Position numbers and translations under genes: made by a program. A stretch of 13,834 nucleotides of DNA from an uncultured Bacteroidales bacterium (GTDB lineage Bacteria > Bacteroidota > Bacteroidia > Bacteroidales > Paludibacteraceae): NCBI GenBank assembly GCA_946405045.1, contig CAMJFV010000022.1, forward strand, positions 1 through 13,834, given 5' to 3'. This document shows, one piece after another, positions 1 to 7,429 of this stretch. Under the pieces are notes generated by a model. That model saw only the letters and a list, made by a program, of their open reading frames with translations. It was not told the DNA's origin and made no database searches. Positions within the stretch are counted from its first letter, which is position 1; every line of letters begins with the position of its first letter.

Positions 1-45
1 GGTGTACTCGTAAGGGTACCGGGGGTTCGAATCCCTCTCTCTCCG
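1..45 (+). tRNA. tRNA-Ser, 3' part only
   Basis: This is the 3' part of a class II tRNA whose beginning lies outside the window. Positions 1-20 form a long variable arm. The T arm is at 21-37 with the TTCGAAT loop, the 3' acceptor strand is TCTCTCC at 38-44, and the discriminator base is G45. A long variable arm with discriminator G points to serine, because bacterial tRNA-Leu and tRNA-Tyr normally carry A. No CCA is encoded, since the next bases are CTG. The anticodon is not in the window, so the isoacceptor is unknown. Confidence 0.85.
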
Positions 46-48
46 CTG

Positions 49-74
49 AAGCTTGCTTTTCGCAGGCTTTTTTT
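49..74 (+). terminator. Rho-independent terminator of the tRNA-Ser gene
   Basis: An 8-bp stem (AAGCTTGC at 49-56 with GCAGGCTT at 62-69, one G-T pair) closes a 5-nt loop and runs into seven Ts at 68-74. It lies four bases after the mature tRNA end, as expected for the end of a tRNA transcript. Confidence 0.75.
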
Positions 75-203
75 GTATATAGTTGTTTCATATTGAGTGA
101 CTCTCATTTGTCTCATTCGGTATGGATTTTCTCTAAGAGATGGTGTGCGAGTAGGGTATTGGGGATTATTGTTTAGAGAATGCGTAAAAATTGATTTTGT
201 AAT

Positions 204-908
204 ATGAAAAAATTTGTTTTCGTAATTTTCATTTTAATTGGAGCGGTATTTAGATGTTTCGCTACCCCAGAACGACGGATTTCGGCTGCTTTGGGAATTG
301 TAGGTCATGCGTATTTGAAAGAACGCACTTTAGAATCAGAAAATTTGAGATATCGTTATCCTGATCCGAACGATACAGGCAGATTTGAATATACGGATGA
401 GGATCTTGTGTTTTCGCCTTTCAATCTTTCGTTTCATTATGGGCGAACTATAGGTAAGCATTTGGATATTGGAGGATGTTTTGGCTATGACTATCTCAGA
501 ATGAAACAGGAGACAGAGATCATCACTTCCATAGGGGAGCAGACTAGTCCACACGGAAATACCTACACTTTATGGGAGAGTTCTCACAAATATGGAATGC
601 TTAACAGACATGTCCTATATATTATGCCGGAAGCTACGCTTTATTGGTTCAAGGAAAAACATGCCGCAATGTATTGCAAATTGGCTTTGGGTATGGATTT
701 TGTCGTTGAGAAAAGGGTGTTTACCTATCCGAGTAGTTCGGCGGTCGTAAGTGGAGAGCCTCACTTTTGTTTTCAAATTTCACCTGTAGGCGTTGAGGCT
801 GGGGGAGAATATTTGCGAGTGCTTGTTGAATTGGGTTATGGTGCTCAGGGCACTTTTCAAGTTGGTATAAGACATATTTTAAGAGAACCGGAAAATATTA
901 AAGAATAG
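204..908 (+). CDS. Exported protein, probable small outer-membrane beta-barrel
   Basis: This is a 234-residue protein that I do not recognise by family. The first 21 residues form a typical signal peptide (Lys-Lys, a hydrophobic run, then a small-residue cleavage site before TPE). The rest has alternating hydrophobic and polar stretches with many Tyr, Phe and Gly residues. Examples are residues about 76-100, 143-170 and the final 45 residues, which end in strands such as GGEYLRVLVELGYG. This pattern is usual for outer-membrane beta-barrel proteins of Bacteroidales, so that is the inferred fold and place. The ligand or role is unknown. A lipoprotein gene starts 9 bp after the stop on the same strand, so the two are probably co-transcribed. 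No confident promoter was found in the 129 bp after the tRNA terminator. Confidence 0.72.
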   Translation: MKKFVFVIFILIGAVFRCFATPERRISAALGIVGHAYLKERTLESENLRYRYPDPNDTGRFEYTDEDLVFSPFNLSFHYGRTIGKHLDIGGCFGYDYLRMKQETEIITSIGEQTSPHGNTYTLWESSHKYGMLNRHVLYIMPEATLYWFKEKHAAMYCKLALGMDFVVEKRVFTYPSSSAVVSGEPHFCFQISPVGVEAGGEYLRVLVELGYGAQGTFQVGIRHILREPENIKE

Positions 909-917
909 TTTGCTGCC

Positions 918-1379
918 ATGGAAAAAAGATATTTATTAAAAAGCATTTCAATCACGATTTTCGCAATTTTCATTTTAGTCAGTTGCGATCCAGTATATGA
1001 TGTTGATGTTTATTTGAAGAATTCAACATCTCAGACAATTTCTTTCCGAGCTATTCATCGTCAAACTAAAGATACAGATTCTATTAAGGATTATTTTCCA
1101 TATTTAAAAAATAGAATTGATGCTATCACACTCAGAAGTGGAGAGGAGGCTGTGCTGTTTCATTATGATGAAATGGGTGGATTCTCTAGGGAGGAAATTT
1201 CCGATTATATGAAAAACGTATATAGAGGAGGCATAAAAATCGAGTTCGAACAAGGAGATCCATACGTATATTACCCTGATTCCGCCGATTCAGATTTTCA
1301 TTCCCCATATGATTATAAGTCTTTTTTCTATCGTGAGAAAGAAGAAGATAATGAAGCTGTGTATCAAGTGTTGTACTAG
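918..1379 (+). CDS. Hypothetical lipoprotein
   Basis: This 153-residue protein has an N-terminal signal with a lipobox (LVSC). Cys23 is the predicted lipidated residue and is followed by Asp24. The mature part is acidic and rich in Tyr and Asp. It begins with a short beta-like stretch (DVDVYLKNSTSQTISF), as in small immunoglobulin-like or transthyretin-like modules, but I do not recognise a named family. It lies 9 bp downstream of the probable beta-barrel gene on the same strand, which suggests a two-gene unit of envelope proteins. No hairpin terminator is evident in the 142 bp that follow. A location in the periplasm or outer membrane is inferred only from the lipobox. Confidence 0.75.
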   Translation: MEKRYLLKSISITIFAIFILVSCDPVYDVDVYLKNSTSQTISFRAIHRQTKDTDSIKDYFPYLKNRIDAITLRSGEEAVLFHYDEMGGFSREEISDYMKNVYRGGIKIEFEQGDPYVYYPDSADSDFHSPYDYKSFFYREKEEDNEAVYQVLY

Positions 1380-1508
1380 GATTGTTTTTTTCAAAATCAC
1401 AGGAGATGTAGATACGGTCCGACGTCTGTTTTGCTGTCACATTCGCATATTTCCTCCCATTTTTGCAAGAATCGGAGCAAATATGGTTTTTTTAGGGATG
1501 AAAAACGT

Positions 1509-1516
1509 TAACTTTG
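1509..1516 (+). promoter_or_regulatory. Bacteroidetes -7 box of the ThiD-AraC gene
   Basis: TAACTTTG matches the TAnnTTTG consensus exactly. No clear TTTG -33 box is found 19-21 bp upstream; the region there is T-rich (GGTTTTTTT). The box ends only 5 bp before the ATG at 1522, so the transcript would have almost no 5' leader if this promoter is used. Confidence 0.5.
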
Positions 1517-1521
1517 CGACT

Positions 1522-2433
1522 ATGAACACAATATTGACAATCACAGGATCGGACAGTGCCGGAGGAGCCGGCATTCAGGCGGATATCAAGACAATCACTT
1601 CTCTCGGTGGAAAGGCTCTTTCCGTCGTCACTACTCTTACAATGCAGAACACTCTCGGCATCCAGGATTATTATGATATCCCGGCTGAGATTGTCGAGCG
1701 TCAGATTGATGCTGTGGCTGAAGATATCACTCCGTTTGTGTTCAAAATCGGTCTGGTGCGAAATATATACACGTTGGAGGCTGTGGTCAGGTGTATATCA
1801 CGCTACAAACCTAAGTGGGTGCTCTTTTCCCCGGTTGTCTACTCCAGCTGTGATGAGGTGTTGATGAGCGATGAACTGATCGAAAGGATCCAGCGTACTC
1901 TCGTGCCGTTGTGCGATGCGTTGGTGGTGAGGGAACGAGACAGCGAGCGATTTGACGCGAAAAGGCTTATCGTGGCTGATAATAGCCACGGCCGATGCAA
2001 TGAGTTGTGCTCTGCTATCGCCACTATGCTTTGCAGGGAGATGTCGTTCGACGATGCGGTGAAGAAGGCTAAAAATGTGTTGCCGACGGGAGTGAACTCT
2101 GAGATGTCAAGCCGCTGCACCTCTCTATACAACAGCTTTGTCAAGATGCAGGAGGTGGAATGCAAAAACAGCCGTGATGTCAATTACTATGCTTCGCGTC
2201 TTAATGTGTCTCCTCGATATTTGTCGCAGGTGACGCGAAGAGTAGCGTCTCAATCTCCTAAATCAATCATTGATTCCACTTTGCTGGGCAAGATAAAGGA
2301 TCTGCTCAAAACGGATAAGACCATCCAGGAGATCGCCTCACAACTGGGTTTCTCGTCGCAAGCCCATCTTTCCAACTTTTTCAAGCGTTTTACGGGAGCA
2401 TCTCCGTCGGATTTCCGAAAGATCACGGGATAA
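1522..2433 (+). CDS. ThiD-like pseudokinase fused to an AraC-type DNA-binding domain
   Basis: This 303-residue protein has two parts. Residues 1-190 resemble ThiD, the HMP/HMP-P kinase of thiamin synthesis: GSDSAGGAGIQAD at 9-21, QN at 42-43, KIG at 75-77 and an SAIA helix at 164-167. Residues about 218-300 are a full AraC/XylS double helix-turn-helix ending in GFSSQAHLSNFFKRFTGASP. The kinase part is not normal. The catalytic GTGC motif of ThiD aligns with GRCN at 157-160, so the loop and its Cys are altered. The segment between the central strand and that motif, which in ThiD holds TPN, EAE and KGG, is cut to about 25 residues. I infer a non-catalytic sensor domain that binds a pyrimidine or pyridoxal-like ligand and controls DNA binding. 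Start 1522 is chosen because the ThiD fold begins there. ATG 1498 is an alternative adding 8 residues, but it would overlap the TAnnTTTG box. Confidence 0.85.
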   Translation: MNTILTITGSDSAGGAGIQADIKTITSLGGKALSVVTTLTMQNTLGIQDYYDIPAEIVERQIDAVAEDITPFVFKIGLVRNIYTLEAVVRCISRYKPKWVLFSPVVYSSCDEVLMSDELIERIQRTLVPLCDALVVRERDSERFDAKRLIVADNSHGRCNELCSAIATMLCREMSFDDAVKKAKNVLPTGVNSEMSSRCTSLYNSFVKMQEVECKNSRDVNYYASRLNVSPRYLSQVTRRVASQSPKSIIDSTLLGKIKDLLKTDKTIQEIASQLGFSSQAHLSNFFKRFTGASPSDFRKITG

Positions 2434-2476
2434 TGAAGGGAATTTCTTGATTTTATATCGCTTCCATCGGAAAATA

Positions 2477-5400
2477 TCATTTTTTCTTTTCTCCTATTTG
2501 AGACGGAAGGAATCCATAGTAATCTCTGAATTTTTTCGTGAAATATGAAGGGTCGTTGAATCCTACCTCATAGGCCACTTCTGAAATTGTTTTGTCGGAA
2601 TTGGCGTTTTGCAGAATCTGGAATGAACTGTTCAATCGATATTCCATCAGCCATTCCATCGGGGTTTTTCCTGTCATCGACTTCACTTTTCTTGTCAGTG
2701 TGGCTTTGCTGACGGTAAGTTTGCCAGCCAGTTCGTCGACAGTTATAGTGCTGTCTGTGTAGCATTCAGACACTTTTTCCATGAACGACTGCAAAAATGG
2801 ATGGATCTCATTCTTTTCCACGTCATCTTTGTTCATCGTCTGCTCTTTCATCCGTGTCGACATAGAAGCCTGCATGATAAGTTTTTGATGCTCCTGACGC
2901 ACTTTTAGGATATTGGTCAGTTTCAGTAACAATTCCAGCTGACTGAATGGTTTGACTACATAATCAATGGCTCCACAGAGCAATCCCAACAGACGGTCGA
3001 CAGCGTCGTTTTTCGATGACACAAACAATATTGGAATATGTTTTGTCCGTTCTGAGGCATACAGTTGTTTTGCCATTTCTGCCATACTCAGTTCAGATTT
3101 GTCCATATCGCTCACAATGATATCTGGCAGTTGTGAGTCAGCCACATTCACAGCCTCTGCACCGTCTGAAGTGACGATGACATTGAAGTAGTCGCTCAGC
3201 ATTTCTTTTATCTCAAGTCGGGTCTTTTCATTCTTGTCGACAATAAGAACGGTGTTCTCTTCCCATACCGACTTGTCTTCTATCATCTCCACCACTTCGT
3301 TATGAGTCAGATGCGTCATCTCGTCGTCGCTACTGCTTATGACTGAGAATAATGGGTTGTTCAGGTCGTGAGACAATACATTGATCAGTTTCCTGCGCTC
3401 TTCAATTGTTTGGTTCAGTTTTTTGGTCTGCTGTTCCATCTTTTGTCTCAATAGGAGAGTCTTTTTCCTGATATAAAATGAAAGACCAAGGACCAAAAGT
3501 GAAATGGCAATGAGAGTGAACCACCATGTCCTCCACCATGGTGGCAAAACGATTATTTTCAAAGCGATACGTGGATAGCTGTAATTCATATTCGCACGTG
3601 ATGCCTCCACCTCCAGTGTGTATGTGCCAGTGGGAATATAGTTGAATGAGAGAGTCCTGGTATCTTTCATAGGGATCCATTCGTCTTGTAGTCCTACCAT
3701 ACGATATCGCAATTGCACTTTATCATACTTAGCGTAGTCTATCACATCTACTTCTATTCCAATGTCTTTCATCCAATACTCCAATTCAATTCCGTCCATT
3801 TCAGACAAAGCACCGTCTTTCAGGACAGAAGATCCCGGCATGATTTTTTTTCTTGCGACGTAAAGGCTGGAGAAAGAGATATGTTTGACGGTGGTGTCAG
3901 GAAAGATCTTTGACGGATTGAAACGATAGAATCCATTTGTCGTTCCCAGACAGATTCTTCCTTTGGAATCTATGAAACTTGATTTTAAATAGAAAAGATC
4001 ATGGTAGTTGCCTGGAAGATATTCAAAATTCTTTTGTTTGGGGTCGAAAGAGATTATCGCACTGTAGGAAGCCAACCAAATTCGATTGTGGCTGCCACAT
4101 TTGAGAATTCGATAATTGTCGTCTGGGAGAAAGGAGAGTGTGTCGAATCGAATACCGTCTGATGAATAGCGGAAAATGCCATTGTTTGAGCAGACGTATA
4201 GGTTTCCGTCTTCGTCAGTGTCTGCATCGATGATGTTATAGGGTGAATGTGACCGCTCTTCATAAAGTTCTGGACGGATTGCCTTGACTTTTTTGCCATC
4301 GTAGAGCCATAGCATATTTGTTGCCAAAATCCACATGTATGAATCTTTTCCCTGATATGTACGAACTATCCATTTGCTATTCAGCTTCTTTATGGAATCA
4401 TTCTGCAATATTAGTTTTTCCCATAGTCCCGACGGGCGTTTCAAATAAAGGTCGTCATTAGCGGTGTTTCCCCAGATAGTGCCGTCTTCCGATTTAGATA
4501 CATGGAAGAAAATTTTAGACGGATTAGAGATGGTGTCGTAAGAGATCTCCGATGAAATGCCTGTTTTTATATTCAGGGTTTGAATGCCACCTCCCCACGT
4601 CGACACAAATATGTTGTCTCCCGTCGAACAGATTCCTGTGACATTGTTGTTTTTCAGAGAATAGTGTTGTATATGACGTAGGTCGGACGACACAGAGTAG
4701 ACTCCGTTTCCGTCGGTGCCAACCAATAGGTTTCCATTCGCATCTTCAGCGAAAGAAGTGCACATGTTGGCAGGAAACCCGAAATCACCGGAAAAGATAA
4801 TGTTGTAGTCATCTTGTGGATGCACACACCATAATCCAGTGTTGTGTGTGCCAATCCATATTGCCCCATCGTCGCCCTCTGCCAATCCATATATTTTTTT
4901 TATTTCATCAGACGTGCCGTTGTAAGGAATCACGGAATTGAACACTGTATTTTCGGTTAACGAATCTGCATACCATAATCCGTCGCCATCTGTGGCAAAC
5001 CATATGCGGCCGTCTTTCCCTTGCAAAAATTTTGATACACTTTTGAATGGTACGGATACTGATGTTTTTTGAGACAGGTCGTTTTTTGAAAAGATCCATA
5101 TCTCATCTTCCATAAAAGTCACCGCTATTTTATCTTTATCAATTGGCATCACACAAGTGACAGGGTGGCAATTATCATGCTCTTCATCAAATGTACGCAG
5201 CACGTGTCCTTGTTCATCATATATTGTCAGCTGATTGAAAGATCCTAGCCAGAAGTGGTTGTTTGAGTCTACGTATAATGAAGAGATGAACGGTGAATGG
5301 ATTGAGTCGTAAGCGGCAAAATGAGAGTTGAACCGTCCGCTTTTTTCATCATATTTGAATACATGTTCGGTTGAAAACACATAGTAGTCTCCTGATGGCG

Positions 5401-5806
5401 AAACACATGTTCCCTTCATTTGAGAATAGCCCAGTGTGTCCATTTCGTCTGGCATCAACTCTACAAAAATATCTTTTTTGCGATCGTATTCCTGGAACAT
5501 TCCGCCGAACCCGCCAAAAACGATACGGTTATGTCCAATATGTCTGACGTAGTATATGTCGTCTCTATGCAGGGACGGATATTCTTTTTTACGATAATGT
5601 TTGAACAGGGATCCATCAAAACGGTCGAGTCCAAAATCTGTTCCTATCCAAAGAAAGCCTGTCGAATCTTTTGTGAGAGAAAACACAAGATTTGAAGAAA
5701 GCCCATCTTTTGAAGAAAAATGGTCAAATCTTGCATATTTCACATTCTCCGCTGAATAGACGGAAAAAACAATCAATGAAAATATTAGAAACAAGGCTCG
5801 CCTCAT
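2477..5806 (-). CDS. HTCS-type hybrid sensor/AraC regulator lacking the HATPase domain
   Basis: This 1109-residue inner-membrane regulator belongs to the hybrid two-component systems that sense glycans in Bacteroidetes. In order it has: a signal peptide (1-19); two beta-propellers with repeated blade motifs such as FLWIGTDFGLDRFDG (51-65), RIWFATDGDGLW (267-278) and AIWIGTHNTGLW (315-326); a Y_Y_Y domain (about 675-754); a membrane helix (about 763-778); a coiled coil; an H-box LSHDLNNPL with His813; a receiver (852-970) with Asp857, phospho-site Asp900, Ser930 and Lys952; and an AraC domain (about 1015-1105). Only about 39 residues separate His813 from the receiver, so the ATP-binding domain is absent. 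Typical members are about 1300-1400 residues. Lys858 replaces the second acidic residue of the receiver pocket. No stop or frameshift is seen. ATG 5806 is used because the signal peptide begins there. The hydrolase gene upstream is a possible target. Confidence 0.9.
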   Translation of the reverse strand: MRRALFLIFSLIVFSVYSAENVKYARFDHFSSKDGLSSNLVFSLTKDSTGFLWIGTDFGLDRFDGSLFKHYRKKEYPSLHRDDIYYVRHIGHNRIVFGGFGGMFQEYDRKKDIFVELMPDEMDTLGYSQMKGTCVSPSGDYYVFSTEHVFKYDEKSGRFNSHFAAYDSIHSPFISSLYVDSNNHFWLGSFNQLTIYDEQGHVLRTFDEEHDNCHPVTCVMPIDKDKIAVTFMEDEIWIFSKNDLSQKTSVSVPFKSVSKFLQGKDGRIWFATDGDGLWYADSLTENTVFNSVIPYNGTSDEIKKIYGLAEGDDGAIWIGTHNTGLWCVHPQDDYNIIFSGDFGFPANMCTSFAEDANGNLLVGTDGNGVYSVSSDLRHIQHYSLKNNNVTGICSTGDNIFVSTWGGGIQTLNIKTGISSEISYDTISNPSKIFFHVSKSEDGTIWGNTANDDLYLKRPSGLWEKLILQNDSIKKLNSKWIVRTYQGKDSYMWILATNMLWLYDGKKVKAIRPELYEERSHSPYNIIDADTDEDGNLYVCSNNGIFRYSSDGIRFDTLSFLPDDNYRILKCGSHNRIWLASYSAIISFDPKQKNFEYLPGNYHDLFYLKSSFIDSKGRICLGTTNGFYRFNPSKIFPDTTVKHISFSSLYVARKKIMPGSSVLKDGALSEMDGIELEYWMKDIGIEVDVIDYAKYDKVQLRYRMVGLQDEWIPMKDTRTLSFNYIPTGTYTLEVEASRANMNYSYPRIALKIIVLPPWWRTWWFTLIAISLLVLGLSFYIRKKTLLLRQKMEQQTKKLNQTIEERRKLINVLSHDLNNPLFSVISSSDDEMTHLTHNEVVEMIEDKSVWEENTVLIVDKNEKTRLEIKEMLSDYFNVIVTSDGAEAVNVADSQLPDIIVSDMDKSELSMAEMAKQLYASERTKHIPILFVSSKNDAVDRLLGLLCGAIDYVVKPFSQLELLLKLTNILKVRQEHQKLIMQASMSTRMKEQTMNKDDVEKNEIHPFLQSFMEKVSECYTDSTITVDELAGKLTVSKATLTRKVKSMTGKTPMEWLMEYRLNSSFQILQNANSDKTISEVAYEVGFNDPSYFTKKFRDYYGFLPSQIGEKKK

Positions 5807-5981
5807 GGTGTATGTCTCATGGTTTGTGATATGAAGATATACAATTAAATTGAAATTCAAACGATAAAGTCGAATTTGGTTTTAGATTGCTTGAAAATCA
5901 AGAGAAAGATTTCAAAAAATTATTGGAGTGATGATATTGGCGGACACCTGTGAGATTTTAATGAGCGAAAAGAATAAAGTA

Positions 5982-6011
5982 AAATGTGTGAGAATCTCTC
6001 CCCACACATTT
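5982..6011 (-). terminator. Terminator hairpin after the T9SS-tailed hydrolase gene
   Basis: A perfect 9-bp inverted repeat (AAATGTGTG at 5982-5990, CACACATTT at 6003-6011) with a 12-nt loop lies 19 bp beyond the hydrolase stop. Read on the - strand it is followed by a T-rich stretch (TACTTTATTCTTTTC). This fits an intrinsic terminator that would separate the hydrolase mRNA from the regulator gene downstream, although the T run is broken. Confidence 0.6.
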
Positions 6012-6030
6012 CTCTTTAACGTACTATAAT

Positions 6031-7194
6031 TTATTTAGTGAATTTAAATACTGCTCCATTTTCCAGGCACAGTATATAGATTCCAGATGGAAGATGAGAG
6101 ATGTCTATGCTGTAGTCATCTGAGAATCCTTGGCATACCACACTTCCTGTCACGATCATTATGGTAAATGATTGCTTCCCGCAGTTTGCCAGAAAGATCT
6201 TGTCCCCATCAAGATAGATGTCAGTTTTTAATGTGTTTATGTTATCAATTGAGGTATGCAGAGATTCTGCTTTTTTCTCTCGTGCTTTGTTGAAAAATGA
6301 AATCATATCCGGACATTTGTCTTCACTGACTCCATGTTGTCCTCCCGTCGGAATATATTCGCATTCGACGCCTCCTTTTTTCAACTCATCATACAACATC
6401 TCACTTTGACATTGTGCCACGATAGCGTCAGCTGAGCCATGCACAATCATATATGGAGGATCGCTAGGGTCAATAAATGTGACAGCTGTGGCAAGTGCAT
6501 ATTTGTCCGGACATTGTGATGCTGAACAGTTGCCAAACAATGGTGTGATGAAACTGTTCAAATCCATCGCGTTTCCACAGTTCACTTTATCCAGGATTAC
6601 AGGTCCCGACCAGTCACACACTGCATCCACACTGCTGCTGAATTCTGTGAAATTGCCGATATTGCCTTCAATATCCATTGTTGTAGAACCGACCGTGTAC
6701 TCTTTTTCGACATTGCGGGATGTTCCCATCATTGTCGCCAAATGGCCACCTGAAGAGAATCCAGAGATAGCTATGAATGATGTGTCCACTTTTAATTCTT
6801 CTGCGTTTCCTCTCAGATAACGGGCTACTGCCTTTATGTCGTTTATCTGACCTGGCCACTGCGCGTCACTGTTCGAACGATGGTTTGGAGTCACGAAAAT
6901 ATAGCCAGCCTCCACAGCCGCTTTTCCTACGGATCCCAAATCTGCATTCCCTTTACTGTTGTTGCTCGACCATGCACTACCATAGATGTGTATGATTACA
7001 GGATAAGAGTCTTTTGCCTCTTTAGGGTAATAGACATCCATTGCATGATAGGTTTTGCCGTCTCCAGCATAGTTGATGTCTTTCTTAGACGGATACGAAT
7101 TGAGATTTTCGCTGTTGCCATATCCGCCAAACCCATACTGTGCATACGAATACATGCCACACAGGGATAAAATAGTAAGTAATAGCTTTTTCAT
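6031..7194 (-). CDS. Exported alpha/beta hydrolase (esterase-type) with T9SS C-terminal signal
   Basis: This 387-residue protein has a signal peptide (1-18, ending SYAQ) and an alpha/beta hydrolase domain (about 38-305). Its C-terminal module, about 70 residues long, ends in SGIYILCLENGAVFKFTK and matches type A sorting domains of the type IX secretion system. The catalytic triad can be placed at Ser147 (GFSSGG), Asp256 (HGSAD) and His287 (GGQHG). The oxyanion loop reads YGSAW at 71-75 where related esterases have HGGGW. The family (COG0657-like) includes carbohydrate acetyl and feruloyl esterases, so removal of acyl groups from plant polysaccharide is a reasonable guess, but the substrate cannot be read from sequence. 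The protein should cross the outer membrane and be released or anchored at the surface. ATG 7194 starts the signal peptide. A regulator of glycan use lies 224 bp downstream on the same strand. Confidence 0.88.
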   Translation of the reverse strand: MKKLLLTILSLCGMYSYAQYGFGGYGNSENLNSYPSKKDINYAGDGKTYHAMDVYYPKEAKDSYPVIIHIYGSAWSSNNSKGNADLGSVGKAAVEAGYIFVTPNHRSNSDAQWPGQINDIKAVARYLRGNAEELKVDTSFIAISGFSSGGHLATMMGTSRNVEKEYTVGSTTMDIEGNIGNFTEFSSSVDAVCDWSGPVILDKVNCGNAMDLNSFITPLFGNCSASQCPDKYALATAVTFIDPSDPPYMIVHGSADAIVAQCQSEMLYDELKKGGVECEYIPTGGQHGVSEDKCPDMISFFNKAREKKAESLHTSIDNINTLKTDIYLDGDKIFLANCGKQSFTIMIVTGSVVCQGFSDDYSIDISHLPSGIYILCLENGAVFKFTK

Positions 7195-7230
7195 AAACTG
7201 TAACTTAATAATAAAGTGAAAGATTGAGTA

Positions 7231-7260
7231 GCAATTCACATAAAATATATGTTGAATTGC
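7231..7260 (-). promoter_or_regulatory. Stem-loop at the predicted 5' end of the hydrolase mRNA
   Basis: GCAATTCA at 7231-7238 pairs perfectly with TGAATTGC at 7253-7260. A further CATA/TATG 4-bp stem follows after a single-base bulge, leaving the 5-nt loop AAATA. The predicted start of transcription from the box at 7266-7273 falls at or next to the outer edge of this stem. It could protect the mRNA 5' end or act as an operator, and the sequence does not decide which. Confidence 0.5.
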
Positions 7261-7265
7261 ACCGT

Positions 7266-7273
7266 CAAAAATA
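7266..7273 (-). promoter_or_regulatory. Bacteroidetes -7 box of the hydrolase gene
   Basis: On the - strand this reads TATTTTTG, matching TAnnTTTG. It lies about 70 bp upstream of the ATG at 7194. A TTTG box at the usual 19-21 bp spacing is not present. The nearest (7285-7288) is only 11 bp away, so the promoter is partial. Confidence 0.45.
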
Positions 7274-7429
7274 GTGCTAAACGACAAATTGGGATGGTAA
7301 TGTGGTATCAAACTCTGGTAATCTAGTATAATTGTTCCCAACTCGTCAAAATTGTATCCTCTTGTGGCTGTTTTTTGCTTATTTGTGTGATTGTGTCTTA
7401 ATGTTTTGTGCTTTTAGTAGGGGAATTTC

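Noticed and set aside
169..199. A possible -33/-7 promoter (TTG, 20 bp, TGATTTTG) before the gene at 204
   Set aside because: The -7 box has TG instead of TA and ends 4 bp before the ATG. The match is too weak to call.
1..1379. Genomic island integrated at tRNA-Ser
   Set aside because: No integrase gene and no second copy of the tRNA 3' end occur in the window, so an island cannot be claimed.
1498..1521. Alternative upstream ATG (MKNVNFAT...) for the ThiD-AraC protein, with an AGGG before it
   Set aside because: The added eight residues do not belong to the ThiD fold and would overlap the exact TAnnTTTG box. It is kept only as an alternative start.
1380..1521. TPP riboswitch ahead of the ThiD-like gene
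   Set aside because: No CTGAGA or ACCTGA-type conserved core is seen, and the probable promoter lies directly before the ATG, leaving no leader for a riboswitch.
2214..2850. Possible duplication of one AraC domain to give the domains of the two convergent regulators
   Set aside because: The two C-terminal domains share only general AraC family residues and clearly belong to different subgroups.
3250..3380. Possible frameshift or assembly gap explaining the missing HATPase domain of the HTCS
   Set aside because: The reading frame is continuous. The residues between the H-box and the receiver read as a plausible linker, and no leftover kinase motifs are found in the other frames there.
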